From DAOTUB01 sp034437455 (GTDB lineage: Bacteria; Chloroflexota; Anaerolineae; B4-G1): a DNA stretch of 17,903 bases. Below, piece by piece: positions 1 through 8,166 of this stretch. Where the stretch lies: contig DAOTUB010000119.1 in assembly GCA_034437455.1 (NCBI GenBank), forward strand, positions 1 to 17,903, given 5' to 3'. The translations under genes and the position numbers were made by a program. Position 1 is the stretch's first letter, and each line of letters starts with the position of its first letter. The notes below the pieces were generated by a model. It was not told where the DNA came from. It worked only from the letters and a program-made list of their open reading frames with translations, and made no database searches.

Positions 1-126
1 TTTTGGCTAAATTGTCAAGGTGCCATTGTCGAATATGTCAAGAGTGTTCCTCACTTGACCCAGAACCAACTCGCGTCCTAACTTTGGCCGCTGAGGCGGC
101 CTCGTATCCACTAGAATCGAACAGTG
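1..126. other. Non-coding left edge, possibly the end of an insertion element
   Basis: No convincing gene is visible. TGTCAA occurs at 13-18 and 36-41, with the near-copies TGTCGA at 27-32 and TTGACC (opposite orientation) at 55-60. A perfect 6-bp hairpin (GGCCGC, loop TGAG, GCGGCC) spans 86-101. The region replaces the expected 3' end of the methylase gene beside it. The repeated TTGACA-like motifs resemble the multiple-repeat ends of some insertion sequences, but no transposase is in view, so the identity is a guess. Confidence 0.3.
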
Positions 127-771
127 TCAGAAAAAGTCTCCCGGTTGAGCCAGGCCGACAATCTCGCGAAAATCCTTAGCTTTGATACTTACACCTTGAA
201 GTGCCTCACTTGCGGATTGTAATACCTCTTCATAAAGTATTTTCGGATTTTTGTAACTCCCCATTGGAACGTTGAACTGCCCTTGGCTGTTGACGCGATA
301 TAGCCCGTTGTAGCACGTTCGATTTAGATAGATGGTGCGGGCAGCCCTTTCGACGTCGCTCAACTCCACGGACTGTCTATCCAATCTTCTAATCTTGTAA
401 TAGTATTCCTTACGATGATGCTTTTTGTGAACGGACAGAAGGCGAACTAATTCCTCCAACTGGTCTCTGGCAACACAGTAGGCGTTAATTAGCTCGTCGT
501 TGTTATCAAATAAGAATACCTGGTTGGGCAGTCTCCCAGTATTCCACAAATGGAAAAAGACCGCCCCGCCGCCCACAAAAGGCTCAAAATATCTGCGAAA
601 GCTGGCCGGAAAATACGTCTCGAACTGAGTTAGAAGCTGCTGCTTGCCACCCACCCACTTGACAAAGGGCCGGGCGTTTCTCGAAACCAGCCGCACTTGC
701 GAACCGGGCGCTACACCCACGTCGGAATAAAAAGCCATTGCATCCGCTCGTTCACTCCCAGGGTCCGGCAT
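127..771 (-). CDS. D12-class DNA adenine methyltransferase, 3'-truncated, probably inactive
   Basis: This is the N-terminal part of a D12-class (Dam/DpnM-type) N6-adenine methyltransferase, which transfers methyl from S-adenosylmethionine to adenine in DNA. Visible motifs are FVKWVGGKQQLL (residues 36-47, motif X and start of the SAM site), FEPFVGGGAVFFHL (62-75, motif I) and the conserved YLNRTCYNGLYR stretch near residue 150. The protein ends at GDFF, residue 214, exactly where the family normally continues into the catalytic DPPY motif. No DPPY is readable downstream in any frame. Family members usually have about 270-290 residues, so about 60-70 are missing. The start overlaps the dinB stop by 20 bp, suggesting co-transcription. 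An AGGTG lies 4 bp before the chosen start; an ATG 11 codons in (738) is an alternative. Family assignment is firm; loss of function is inferred. Confidence 0.8.
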   Translation of the reverse strand: MPDPGSERADAMAFYSDVGVAPGSQVRLVSRNARPFVKWVGGKQQLLTQFETYFPASFRRYFEPFVGGGAVFFHLWNTGRLPNQVFLFDNNDELINAYCVARDQLEELVRLLSVHKKHHRKEYYYKIRRLDRQSVELSDVERAARTIYLNRTCYNGLYRVNSQGQFNVPMGSYKNPKILYEEVLQSASEALQGVSIKAKDFREIVGLAQPGDFF

Positions 772-1264
772 AGCGCACCTGGTACGGAGCCGCTTTCATC
801 ACCGTGTAGGCCCAATGCAGCTCCACGAACTGCCGGATATGCAGCAGGTCGTGCGCTACCCAGGCGGTGAATATGTCCCCGGCGGTGATGCACCCAAATG
901 GAGCATCGTAGGCCGCATCCCAGTTTGGCGACGCCAGACCTCGCAACCAGGCGAGCGACTCCTCGCGGGCCGCAAGAAAGCCCCGCAAGGATTCACCGAG
1001 GTCTCGTTTGTTGTACTCGTGTTCTGTCACCCAGTCTTCGGGGTCAATGCCGGGCCAGGGTTCGCCCGGACGATGCAGGATCAAGTCCAGCCGAACCCGG
1101 AAATCCTTCTTTTCCTCGTCGAGCAGATGATTGATCACCTCCAGGATCGACCAGGAAGCGGGATCGGGTTTCCAGCGCGCCTGGTGATCGGAGACGTTCT
1201 CCACGAGGGCGCGGATTCTCTGTGCATCGTCGGTCATCTGGGAGATAAGGTAGTCAAGATCCAT
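752..1264 (-). CDS. DinB-family putative metal-dependent protein
   Basis: A 170-residue protein of the DinB/YfiT-like four-helix-bundle superfamily. The three metal-ligand histidines of the fold are seen: H46 in the INHLLDEE segment, and H138 and H142 in the AHDLLHIRQ segment. Members often act as thiol-dependent transferases or hydrolases, but the substrate of this one cannot be told from sequence; despite the name, it is unrelated to DNA polymerase IV. Length is normal for the family. GGAG lies 8-9 bp before the ATG. The gene lies 90 bp downstream of purL and overlaps the methylase start, and a promoter candidate sits in the gap before it. Fold confidence is high, function unknown. Confidence 0.85.
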   Translation of the reverse strand: MDLDYLISQMTDDAQRIRALVENVSDHQARWKPDPASWSILEVINHLLDEEKKDFRVRLDLILHRPGEPWPGIDPEDWVTEHEYNKRDLGESLRGFLAAREESLAWLRGLASPNWDAAYDAPFGCITAGDIFTAWVAHDLLHIRQFVELHWAYTVMKAAPYQVRYAGPWE

Positions 1265-1304
1265 TTCTCTTGCTCCGAATATCAGATGGCAGTGCGCTCA
1301 GTGT

Positions 1305-1334
1305 ATTCTACCGGTCAAGTCATCCTTGTCTCAA
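1305..1334 (-). promoter_or_regulatory. Candidate sigma70-type promoter for dinB and the methylase
   Basis: On the minus strand TTGAGA (1329-1334) and TAGAAT (1305-1310) are separated by 18 bp, in the gap between the purL stop and the dinB start. The predicted transcript start lies about 35 bp before the dinB ATG. Prediction from sequence only; read-through from purL is also possible. Confidence 0.45.
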
Positions 1335-1354
1335 GCGATTACAATACGCATCTA

Positions 1355-4306
1355 TCATACCACCTCCGTCCCTTGCCAAGCCCGAAGAAGATCATCAATG
1401 GGACACTCGATCACCACATCCCCCTGCAACCCACGCACGCGCAAAACGCCATCCTTCGTCACTCGCCCCAACCGAGCCACAGGCCGCCCCGCTAACGCCT
1501 CCTCGAAGGCAGCCGCATCATCAGGCGCAACCTCGACCAGGAAGCGCGCGTTGCTCTCGGCAAAGAGCGCGACCGCATCCGTCTCCACATCAGAGGTGCG
1601 CGGCAGCGACGCTAACTCCAGCTCAAGCCCCAGCCGCCCGGCGAAGGCCATCTCTGCCGCGGCTACCGCCAGCCCGCCCTCGCTCATATCGTGGCAAGCG
1701 CGCACCAGCCCGTCGCGCATCGCCCGGTGCAGCGCGCGCATCGTCTCGACGCCGTCGGGAACTGGCGCGGGGACGCCGCTCCCCAGCCCACCGTGCAGCC
1801 GGTAGTAGAGCGAAGCTCCCAGCTCGGCCCGCGTCTTGCCGACGACGTAGAGCAGGTTGCCCGCGTCCTTCAGGTCCATCGTCACCGCCCTGCGCACGTC
1901 GGGGACGATGCCCAGCGAGGAGATCAATAGCGTGGGCGGGATGGCCCGCTTTTCCCCCTGGGGGTCCACGTACTCGTTGTTCAGGCTGTCCTTCCCCGAG
2001 ATGAAGGGCGCGCCGTAGGCCAGCGCCGCGTCGTGGCAGCCCTGCGACGCCCGCACCAGCCCGCCCAGCCGGTCGGGCAGCGCGGGGTTGCCCCAGCAAA
2101 AGTTATCGAGCAGCGCGATCCGGTCGGGGTCGGCCCCCACGCAGACGACGTTCCGCACCGCCTCGTCCACCACCGCCCAGGCCATCGCGTAGGGGTCTAA
2201 GCGCCCAAAGTGCGGGTTGATACCGCAGCCCAGCGCCATCCCCTGCCAGCCCTTTGTCTCCCGTGTGGTGGCGTGGGCCACCCCACGACACCGCAGCGGG
2301 CGCAGCACCGGGGCGTCGGAGGGGCCGTCGGCCTCCACGCCCACGAGCGGCTTGATCACCGTCGCGCCCCGCACCTCGTGGTCGTAGCGGCGGATCACCG
2401 GCTCCTTGCTGGCGACGTCGGGGTGGGCCAGCAGGCGCAGCAGGATGGGCGTGAGATCGGTCGGTGGGGTGATGTCCGGTTCAGGGAAAGCGGGAGGCGA
2501 CCATTCGGCCTGCAAGCATGGTCGGGGCCAGCCGTCGTGCACGAAATCCATATCCATGTCGGCGGCGAGCTGGCCGTCGTACCGCACGCGGAGCCGTCCG
2601 TCGCCGGTAAAGCGCCCGATGACGGTCAGCTCGACGTCGAGCTCCGCGCAGATTTCGCGCAAGCGGTCCAAATTCTCCGGAGGGATCGCCATCACCATGC
2701 GCTCCTGCGCCTCCGAAAGCCAGATCTCCCAGGGACGCAGGCCGGGGTACTTGAGCGGCACGTCGCTCAACTCCACCTCCACGCCGACCTCCCGCCCCAT
2801 CTCGCCCGCCGCCGACGAAAAGCCGCCTGCCCCGCAATCGGTGATGGCGTGATACAGCCCCTCGTCGCGGGCGCGGATGACGGCCTCCATCGTCGCCTTT
2901 TCGGTGATCGGGTCGCCGATCTGGACGACGCTGCCGACGGTCTGGCCGGTCTCGTGGGTCAGCTCGGCGGAGGAGAAGGTCGCGCCGTGGATCCCATCCC
3001 GCCCCGTGCGCCCGCCCAGCGTCACGCAGAGATCGCCCGGTCGCGGATCGCGCTTGTGCTGCCCTTTCCGCGCCAGCCCGACGCAGCCGCAATAGACGAG
3101 CGGGTTGCCCGCGTAACCGGGGTCGTAAATGATCGCGCCCGAGACGGTGGGGAGGCCCATCTTGTTGCCATAGTCCTCGATCCCGGCGACGACGCCACGG
3201 GCGATGCGGCGGGGGTGGAGAATCCCGCCCGGCATCTCCTCCCGCGGCATATCCAGCGGGCCGAAGCAGAGCACGTCGGTGCAGGCGATGGGCCGCCCAG
3301 AGACGCCGATGACGTCGCGGATGACGCCCCCGATGCCGGTGTTCGCCCCGCCGAACGGTTCGAGCGCCGAAGGGTGGTTGTGCGTCTCGACTTTGAAAGA
3401 GACCTCGAACTCGTCGTCAAAATCAATGATCCCCGCATTGTCCACGAAAACAGACCGCACCCATCCCGGCTCCAATCGCTCAGTCGCCGCCCGAATATAA
3501 GACCGCAACAGCCCTGTAATCGTCGCCTCACGAGGCGACGAAACCCTACTCCCTGCCGGTAAAACCCGTTCCATCCCCCCCGAGCACACGTACTGAATCT
3601 CCGCCTTGAACGCCTTGTGCTGGCAGTGCTCCGACCAGGTCTGGGCCAGCGTCTCCAGCTCCACGTCGGTGGGGTCACGCTCCAGGCGGCGGAACTCGTC
3701 GCGGATCGCCTGCATCTCTTCGAGGGAGAGAAAGAGGACGCGCTCGACGCTCATCCGCGCCAGCGTCTCGTCGTCGGCCTCGCGCAGGGGGACGATCTCG
3801 ATCTCGTCGGAGGGCTCGGCGCGGGGCACAAAGGCCGGTTGCAACACGCCCAGCGCGTAGGTCTGGATGACGTCGTTGCAGAGAATCTCGCGGGCGATGC
3901 GATGCAGGTCGTCGGTCGAGAGATCGCCCTCGAAGGTGTACCGGTTGCCGGTGCTGGTCGCCTCGACCGCGCCGATGCCTAGGAGGTGGGCGCGTTGGAG
4001 AAGGTTTTCTGCGACGGGGTCGGTCACGCCGGGGCGGAAGCCGACTTCGATGACTAGATTCCCCCCCTCAATCCCCCCCAAGGGGGGGGAGGTTAAACGG
4101 TAGGTTTCGACGATGGGGTCGGCGAGGAGTTCTTCGGCCAGGCGCTCCAGTTCGGCGGGCGAGAGATCGCCGCGCAAGAAATAGATGTCGCTCACCCGGG
4201 CTTGTTGGACGTGCTCGATCCCCAGGCGGGCGATCTGAGCGAGCAGCTCCACGGCCCGGCTGTCGCGCGCGTTCTTTGGTGAAACTTCGATGCGGTATTC
4301 CCTCAT
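1355..4306 (-). CDS. purL: Phosphoribosylformylglycinamidine synthase PurL with fused tandem PurS-like domains
   Basis: Fourth step of de novo purine synthesis: ATP-dependent conversion of FGAR to FGAM with ammonia from glutamine. The 983-residue protein has two N-terminal PurS-like repeats (about 1-71 and 84-153), each ending in a similar 'DPIVETYRL' / 'NDVIQTYAL' segment. The PurL catalytic part follows, with WSEHC (224-228, catalytic His227), THNHP (308-312) and PFGGANTGIGG (317-327). Small PurL proteins have about 720-750 residues and use a separate PurS; here the extra length is the PurS pair. There is no C-terminal glutaminase domain, so a separate PurQ is expected. An upstream in-frame ATG at 4330 is less likely: GGAGGAGG sits 6 bp before the ATG at 4306. 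The linker between the two PurS-like domains contains an in-frame palindromic DNA repeat. Confidence 0.95.
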   Translation of the reverse strand: MREYRIEVSPKNARDSRAVELLAQIARLGIEHVQQARVSDIYFLRGDLSPAELERLAEELLADPIVETYRLTSPPLGGIEGGNLVIEVGFRPGVTDPVAENLLQRAHLLGIGAVEATSTGNRYTFEGDLSTDDLHRIAREILCNDVIQTYALGVLQPAFVPRAEPSDEIEIVPLREADDETLARMSVERVLFLSLEEMQAIRDEFRRLERDPTDVELETLAQTWSEHCQHKAFKAEIQYVCSGGMERVLPAGSRVSSPREATITGLLRSYIRAATERLEPGWVRSVFVDNAGIIDFDDEFEVSFKVETHNHPSALEPFGGANTGIGGVIRDVIGVSGRPIACTDVLCFGPLDMPREEMPGGILHPRRIARGVVAGIEDYGNKMGLPTVSGAIIYDPGYAGNPLVYCGCVGLARKGQHKRDPRPGDLCVTLGGRTGRDGIHGATFSSAELTHETGQTVGSVVQIGDPITEKATMEAVIRARDEGLYHAITDCGAGGFSSAAGEMGREVGVEVELSDVPLKYPGLRPWEIWLSEAQERMVMAIPPENLDRLREICAELDVELTVIGRFTGDGRLRVRYDGQLAADMDMDFVHDGWPRPCLQAEWSPPAFPEPDITPPTDLTPILLRLLAHPDVASKEPVIRRYDHEVRGATVIKPLVGVEADGPSDAPVLRPLRCRGVAHATTRETKGWQGMALGCGINPHFGRLDPYAMAWAVVDEAVRNVVCVGADPDRIALLDNFCWGNPALPDRLGGLVRASQGCHDAALAYGAPFISGKDSLNNEYVDPQGEKRAIPPTLLISSLGIVPDVRRAVTMDLKDAGNLLYVVGKTRAELGASLYYRLHGGLGSGVPAPVPDGVETMRALHRAMRDGLVRACHDMSEGGLAVAAAEMAFAGRLGLELELASLPRTSDVETDAVALFAESNARFLVEVAPDDAAAFEEALAGRPVARLGRVTKDGVLRVRGLQGDVVIECPIDDLLRAWQGTEVV
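4056..4095. repeat. C/G-run palindromic repeat embedded in purL
   Basis: A run of seven C, then TCAAT, seven C, AA and eight G, forming a tight hairpin centred on 4080/4081. On the coding strand it is read in frame as linker residues about 72-83 (TSPPLGGIEGGN), between the two PurS-like domains. The composition is sharply unlike the surrounding coding sequence. It resembles widespread short intergenic palindromic repeats of this C-run/TCAAT/C-run type (from memory, not searched). Confidence 0.65.
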
Positions 4307-4342
4307 AACGAACCTCCTCCAAAATTCCAAAACACGAGCAGC

Positions 4343-4371
4343 ATCCTACTATGAAGGATGGGATTTGTCAA
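4343..4371 (-). promoter_or_regulatory. Candidate sigma70 promoter of purL
   Basis: On the minus strand a perfect TTGACA (4366-4371), 17-bp spacer and TAGGAT (4343-4348). The expected transcript start is about 30 bp before the purL start at 4306, leaving a short leader that holds only the ribosome-binding site. No purine riboswitch or operator was recognised. Confidence 0.65.
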
Positions 4372-4425
4372 ACAAATTCTGATTACCTCCATCACCACTG
4401 GCGGAATCGTAGCCAACAGCTCCTA

Positions 4426-4454
4426 TTGCCAAAATTGGTCTTGTGATGTATCAT
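4426..4454 (+). promoter_or_regulatory. Candidate sigma70 promoter of the nucleotide cyclase
   Basis: TTGCCA (4426-4431), 17-bp spacer, TATCAT (4449-4454). Expected transcript start near 4461, about 83 bp before the chosen start codon. It is back-to-back with the purL promoter. An intrinsic terminator follows almost immediately. Confidence 0.55.
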
Positions 4455-4466
4455 GGATCATGAGAG

Positions 4467-4498
4467 ACAGGGGGCGGCTGGCTGCCCTCTGTTTTTTT
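4467..4498 (+). terminator. Intrinsic terminator in the cyclase leader
   Basis: A 9-bp stem (ACAGGGGGC with GCCCTCTGT, one G-U pair), 8-nt loop and seven T at 4492-4498. It terminates only on the plus strand, because the minus strand lacks a U run. It lies after the candidate promoter and 45 bp before the cyclase start, the layout of a leader attenuator rather than the end of a gene. Confidence 0.65.
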
Positions 4499-4543
4499 GT
4501 CAAGTTCACATACCAACCCAGTTCGATGAACGGAGAGACAACA

Positions 4544-7033
4544 ATGATATTCGATACCCCATTCTTGTCTAACGAAGCGATGCTTCCTTTAGACATTGTC
4601 CTGCTCCACCTGGTACTCTGCCTTTACATTACGTTTCGGCGCAGGGGTGGCTACGACGCTTCGTCCCGTTTCTTCATCGCCTATCTGCTTTTGACTGCCC
4701 TGTGGAATATTATCCTGGCTGTGATCGCTGTTGGCAATGTGCCACTAGGGCTACCCGGCTTGGCCTGGACAGAGTTGGCATCCTACGGGTTGATCGTTTT
4801 GGGCATCACGTACTGGCTCTTTGTCCGTGTCAGTCTACAACAATCCTGGGTAGCGCCGCTGGGTTGGTTGATCGGTTTGATTGGCCTGGCGCTGACGGTC
4901 AGTCTGGACATGGACTGGTTTTTTCTTCCCGCCGAAGCATTCGCCTGGAGTGCTGGATGGTTGAACGCCGAAAACGTCAGCGCCGTGTTGGCCAATGCCT
5001 GGTGGACCCTCTTCATGGGATTGACCTTTGTTACCATCATAGTCCAACAATTCCGTGCCCAAAGCCCTGCCCACAAAAACAGGATTCGATACTTGCTCAT
5101 TGCCACGATATTCCTCGCCACTGGCTACGGGATGTTTCTGTTTTTATGGGGACCTTTGGGAATGGTTGGTTTGATCATCACTTGCCTGGGTAGCGGATTG
5201 GCTGCTTACATTGTAGCGATAGAAGATCTGCCCGATCTGGAGACGAATCTGCGCCGTGCGACGAGTACGCTGGTCGTCGTACTGGTGACGGTGGCCGTTT
5301 ACCTGGCCGGTATTTACCTGGTCCAGATCTCCCTGGGCGACTTTTTGGCCGCGACCTTTCTCAGCCGGTTCTTTGATCCAGTCTTCTTGAGCGCGGCAGT
5401 GACCGCTGTGCTCTTGACTGTCGTGTACACGCCGATTCGCCGGGTGAGCCGTCGTCTGACCAACCGCATCCTATTCGGCCAGCACTATGATTACCAGACA
5501 GTGATCCACGACTACAGCCAGGCCATCAGCAACATCCTCTATCTCGACGAGTTGGCCGACGTGGCCCTGACCCATATCAAAAAGGCGTTGAAAATTGACG
5601 AGGGGTTGTTGCTCATGCTCGACACCGAATCCGACGAGCAGCTTCATTTTCGCATTCTGCCTCTTTCGGACAACGAACGTTCCTCCGAGACCCTGTCGTT
5701 GACCAAAGATACTCCCCTCATCCGCCGCCTGGTGGATGAGAGCCAACCCCTGGCCCAGTACACTATTGACATCTCTCCCCAATTCAAGTCCGTGCCAGAG
5801 CAAGAACGTTTGGCCCTGAAAACGTTGAACTGTGAGTGGTTCATCCCCATCCTCAAAAAGGGACAACTGCTTGGATTTTTTGCGCTGGGTACCAAGAGAT
5901 CGAAACAGCGTTACAGCACCGAAGACCTGCGCCTGCTCGTCACCCTGGCCGATCAGACAGCCCTGGCCCTGGAAAATGCTACCCTGGTTGATCACTTGCA
6001 GCGCAACCTGGAAGAGATCACCCGCATGAAGAACCTGATGGACAATGTCTTTGACAGCATGGTAGACGGCGTCATCACCACCGATACAGTCGGCAGGATC
6101 ACGCTCTTTAACAAAGCTGCCGAGGTGATCCTGGACTTGCCAGATGGCTGCACGGGCAGGCCCTACACCATTGTGTTGCCTTCGTTGACCAATACCCCCT
6201 TGCCTAACCTGATTGACAATGTGCTCACTCGCGAGGACCGGATCACCGATTACGAGATCGTATCCGAGTTGCCGGAACGGGGCGAGGTCAACCTGAACGT
6301 CAACCTGGCTCCTCTCAAAGACGCTCAAGAGCAGACGCAAGGCGTGACCCTGGTGATGGACGACACGACCGAGACCAAGCGCCTGCGAGCCGTGCAGGAC
6401 ATGTTCCGGCGTTACGTATCCCCCGCCGTCGTAGACCGCCTACCTTCCGATCCGTCGGAGTTGAAATTGGGCGGACAGCGCCAGCAAATCACCGTGCTCT
6501 TTGCCGACATCCGGGGCTTTACGACGTTCAGTGAACACCTGGAGCCTGAACAGTTGGTCGAAACTCTGAACGAATACCTCTCGATGGCCGCCGCTGCAAT
6601 CCTGATGTGCGAGGGAACGTTGGATAAATTCATGGGCGACGCCGTGATGGGCATTTTCAACGCCCCGTTGAAGCAGGAGGATCACGTGATACGGGCTGTG
6701 CGCGCTGCTTCGACCATGCAGCGTGTCATTGCCGATTATCATCACAGCCTGGGCGAGGAGCGCGGCTTGAGCTTTGGCGTGGGTTTGCACACGGGCGACG
6801 CCGTGGTGGGCAACGTGGGCCTGTCTGACCGCATGGATTACACGGCGATTGGCGACGCGGTCAACCTAGCCAAGCGCATCCAGGAGAACACCCCCGCCGG
6901 CAAAGTGCTGATGAGCGAGGCGGTGTATGAGGTCGTAAAAGATTCGGTCGAGGCTATGTTTTACAAAGAGATGCGCGTCAAGGGCCGCGAGCAGCCGGTC
7001 GTCACCTACGAGTTGCTCTCTCGGTTCAAATAG
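4544..7033 (+). CDS. Membrane-bound class III adenylate/guanylate cyclase with GAF and PAS domains
   Basis: An 829-residue signalling enzyme predicted to make a cyclic nucleotide from a nucleoside triphosphate at the cytoplasmic membrane. Residues about 10-285 hold roughly eight hydrophobic segments. A GAF sensor domain follows (about 325-485), then a short helix, a PAS domain (about 499-615, starting MDNVFDSMVDGVITT) and the CYCc catalytic domain (about 630-829). Catalytic features are seen: metal-binding D655 (FADIRGFT) and D699 (KFMGDAVMG), base-selecting K695 and T767 (DYTAIGD), and transition-state N774 and R778 (NLAKR). The K/T pair is typical of class IIIb adenylate cyclases. The ATG at 4544 has GGAGAG 6 bp upstream; longer in-frame starts (4358, 4526) would place the start at or before the promoter and terminator, or lack a good ribosome-binding site. 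It converges on lysK with one base between stop codons. The ligand sensed is unknown. Confidence 0.9.
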   Translation: MIFDTPFLSNEAMLPLDIVLLHLVLCLYITFRRRGGYDASSRFFIAYLLLTALWNIILAVIAVGNVPLGLPGLAWTELASYGLIVLGITYWLFVRVSLQQSWVAPLGWLIGLIGLALTVSLDMDWFFLPAEAFAWSAGWLNAENVSAVLANAWWTLFMGLTFVTIIVQQFRAQSPAHKNRIRYLLIATIFLATGYGMFLFLWGPLGMVGLIITCLGSGLAAYIVAIEDLPDLETNLRRATSTLVVVLVTVAVYLAGIYLVQISLGDFLAATFLSRFFDPVFLSAAVTAVLLTVVYTPIRRVSRRLTNRILFGQHYDYQTVIHDYSQAISNILYLDELADVALTHIKKALKIDEGLLLMLDTESDEQLHFRILPLSDNERSSETLSLTKDTPLIRRLVDESQPLAQYTIDISPQFKSVPEQERLALKTLNCEWFIPILKKGQLLGFFALGTKRSKQRYSTEDLRLLVTLADQTALALENATLVDHLQRNLEEITRMKNLMDNVFDSMVDGVITTDTVGRITLFNKAAEVILDLPDGCTGRPYTIVLPSLTNTPLPNLIDNVLTREDRITDYEIVSELPERGEVNLNVNLAPLKDAQEQTQGVTLVMDDTTETKRLRAVQDMFRRYVSPAVVDRLPSDPSELKLGGQRQQITVLFADIRGFTTFSEHLEPEQLVETLNEYLSMAAAAILMCEGTLDKFMGDAVMGIFNAPLKQEDHVIRAVRAASTMQRVIADYHHSLGEERGLSFGVGLHTGDAVVGNVGLSDRMDYTAIGDAVNLAKRIQENTPAGKVLMSEAVYEVVKDSVEAMFYKEMRVKGREQPVVTYELLSRFK

Positions 7034-7034
7034 A

Positions 7035-8084
7035 TCAGTCAGCCAGCCTCTCCAGCGCCCCGGTCAGCACGTTGATCCCCCGCTGAAACTCGTCGATCTC
7101 GATGTGTTCGTCCGGGGTGTGATCTAACGACGAATCGCCCGGCCCATAGGCCACGATGGGGCAGCCCCATGCCGGGCCGACGACGTTCATATCCGAGGTG
7201 CCCGTCTTGAGTTTGAACCGGGGTCGCCCACCCTCGGTGCGGATGGCCCGCAAGAGGGCGCGCACCGGCGGGATGTTTTTCTCAGTGCAGAAAGGCGGTT
7301 CGCTGTAGGGAAAGGTCAACTCGGCCCCGTTGCTCCAGTTCCTCATCCGTCGCTGCAAATCCGCCACATCGGTCCCCGGCGGCAGTCGCAGCCCGATGTT
7401 CATCTCTACCCCTTGCTCCAGCCCATTGCCAAAGGTGTGGATGGTCCGCAAAGCAGGGTCCAGCGTGTCGAAGCGGTAGGCCTGGCCTCCGTTGAGCGAC
7501 GACGCATAATCCGCCAGCCGGTTCCAAAAGGCCACCGCTTCCTCCGCCGGAGCTGGTCGCCCGCTGGCGCCGTGGCTAGATGGTTGCGCCAGTCGGTAGT
7601 CGACGCTCAGCGCTCCCTTGTATCCCAGCGTGATCCCCTGCCAGCCGCTCGGCTCGCCGATGATGGCGCAATCCGGCGGCGACATCACGTGCGCCAGATG
7701 ACGCGCTCCCCGCGAGCGCGCCTCCTCCTCCACTGCCCCGATCACCAGCACGCGAGTGCCGCTCAACCGGGGAGCCACCCGCGCTGCCGCCAGCACGAAT
7801 GCCGCCAGCGGCCCCTTTGCATCCACCGCGCCCCGTCCGTACAACCGATTTTCCTCCTGCCGCACAGGGACGAGGCCCGGCACAGTGTCCATATGTCCCA
7901 GGAGCACGATCTCGTGCGTAGCCTTCGGATCTCCCACCCTCCCCACTACATTGCCCACATCGTCTCGATGTGTTTGGAAACCTAACGCTGCCATCTGCTC
8001 GACCAGGAGCTCGGCCACGGCGTCCTCTTTGCCGGACAGACTGGGGATAGACACGAGCTCTTCCAGGAAAGCAATTTCGTTCAT
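7035..8084 (-). CDS. lysK: [LysW]-lysine / [LysW]-ornithine hydrolase (M20 peptidase family)
   Basis: Last LysW-dependent step: metal-dependent cleavage of the isopeptide bond that releases lysine or ornithine from LysW. The 349-residue protein is an M20-family metallohydrolase: GHMDTVPG (metal ligand H64, D66), GRGAVDAKG (D88), the GAVEEEA glutamates 119-121, IIGEPSGW (E144) and a C-terminal SSLDHTPDEHIE segment. LysK rather than DapE or ArgE is favoured by the linked lysW, lysX, lysY, lysZ and lysJ genes and the short length. The ATG at 8084 is chosen over an in-frame TTG at 8093; neither has a strong ribosome-binding site. Last gene of the minus-strand cluster, 82 bp after the Nudix gene. 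Whether it makes ornithine, lysine or both is not decided by sequence. Confidence 0.88.
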   Translation of the reverse strand: MNEIAFLEELVSIPSLSGKEDAVAELLVEQMAALGFQTHRDDVGNVVGRVGDPKATHEIVLLGHMDTVPGLVPVRQEENRLYGRGAVDAKGPLAAFVLAAARVAPRLSGTRVLVIGAVEEEARSRGARHLAHVMSPPDCAIIGEPSGWQGITLGYKGALSVDYRLAQPSSHGASGRPAPAEEAVAFWNRLADYASSLNGGQAYRFDTLDPALRTIHTFGNGLEQGVEMNIGLRLPPGTDVADLQRRMRNWSNGAELTFPYSEPPFCTEKNIPPVRALLRAIRTEGGRPRFKLKTGTSDMNVVGPAWGCPIVAYGPGDSSLDHTPDEHIEIDEFQRGINVLTGALERLAD

Positions 8085-8166
8085 CTCTTGCAAGCACCGC
8101 TCGCCCTGGTTTCGATACGCTGACGCTACTCAACCGACGGGCTCGCTATTGACCGTATAACTCTTG

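Noticed and set aside
2210..3562. Long plus-strand open frame (450 codons) and several others opposite purL
   Set aside because: Antisense shadows in GC-rich coding sequence; the encoded strings are rich in Arg, Ala, His and Pro with no recognisable domain, while purL on the other strand is intact with all motifs.
4358..4543. N-terminal extension of the cyclase from 4358 or 4526
   Set aside because: The 4358 start lies upstream of the candidate promoter and the frame crosses a terminator; 4526 has no clear ribosome-binding site, whereas 4544 has GGAGAG at good spacing.
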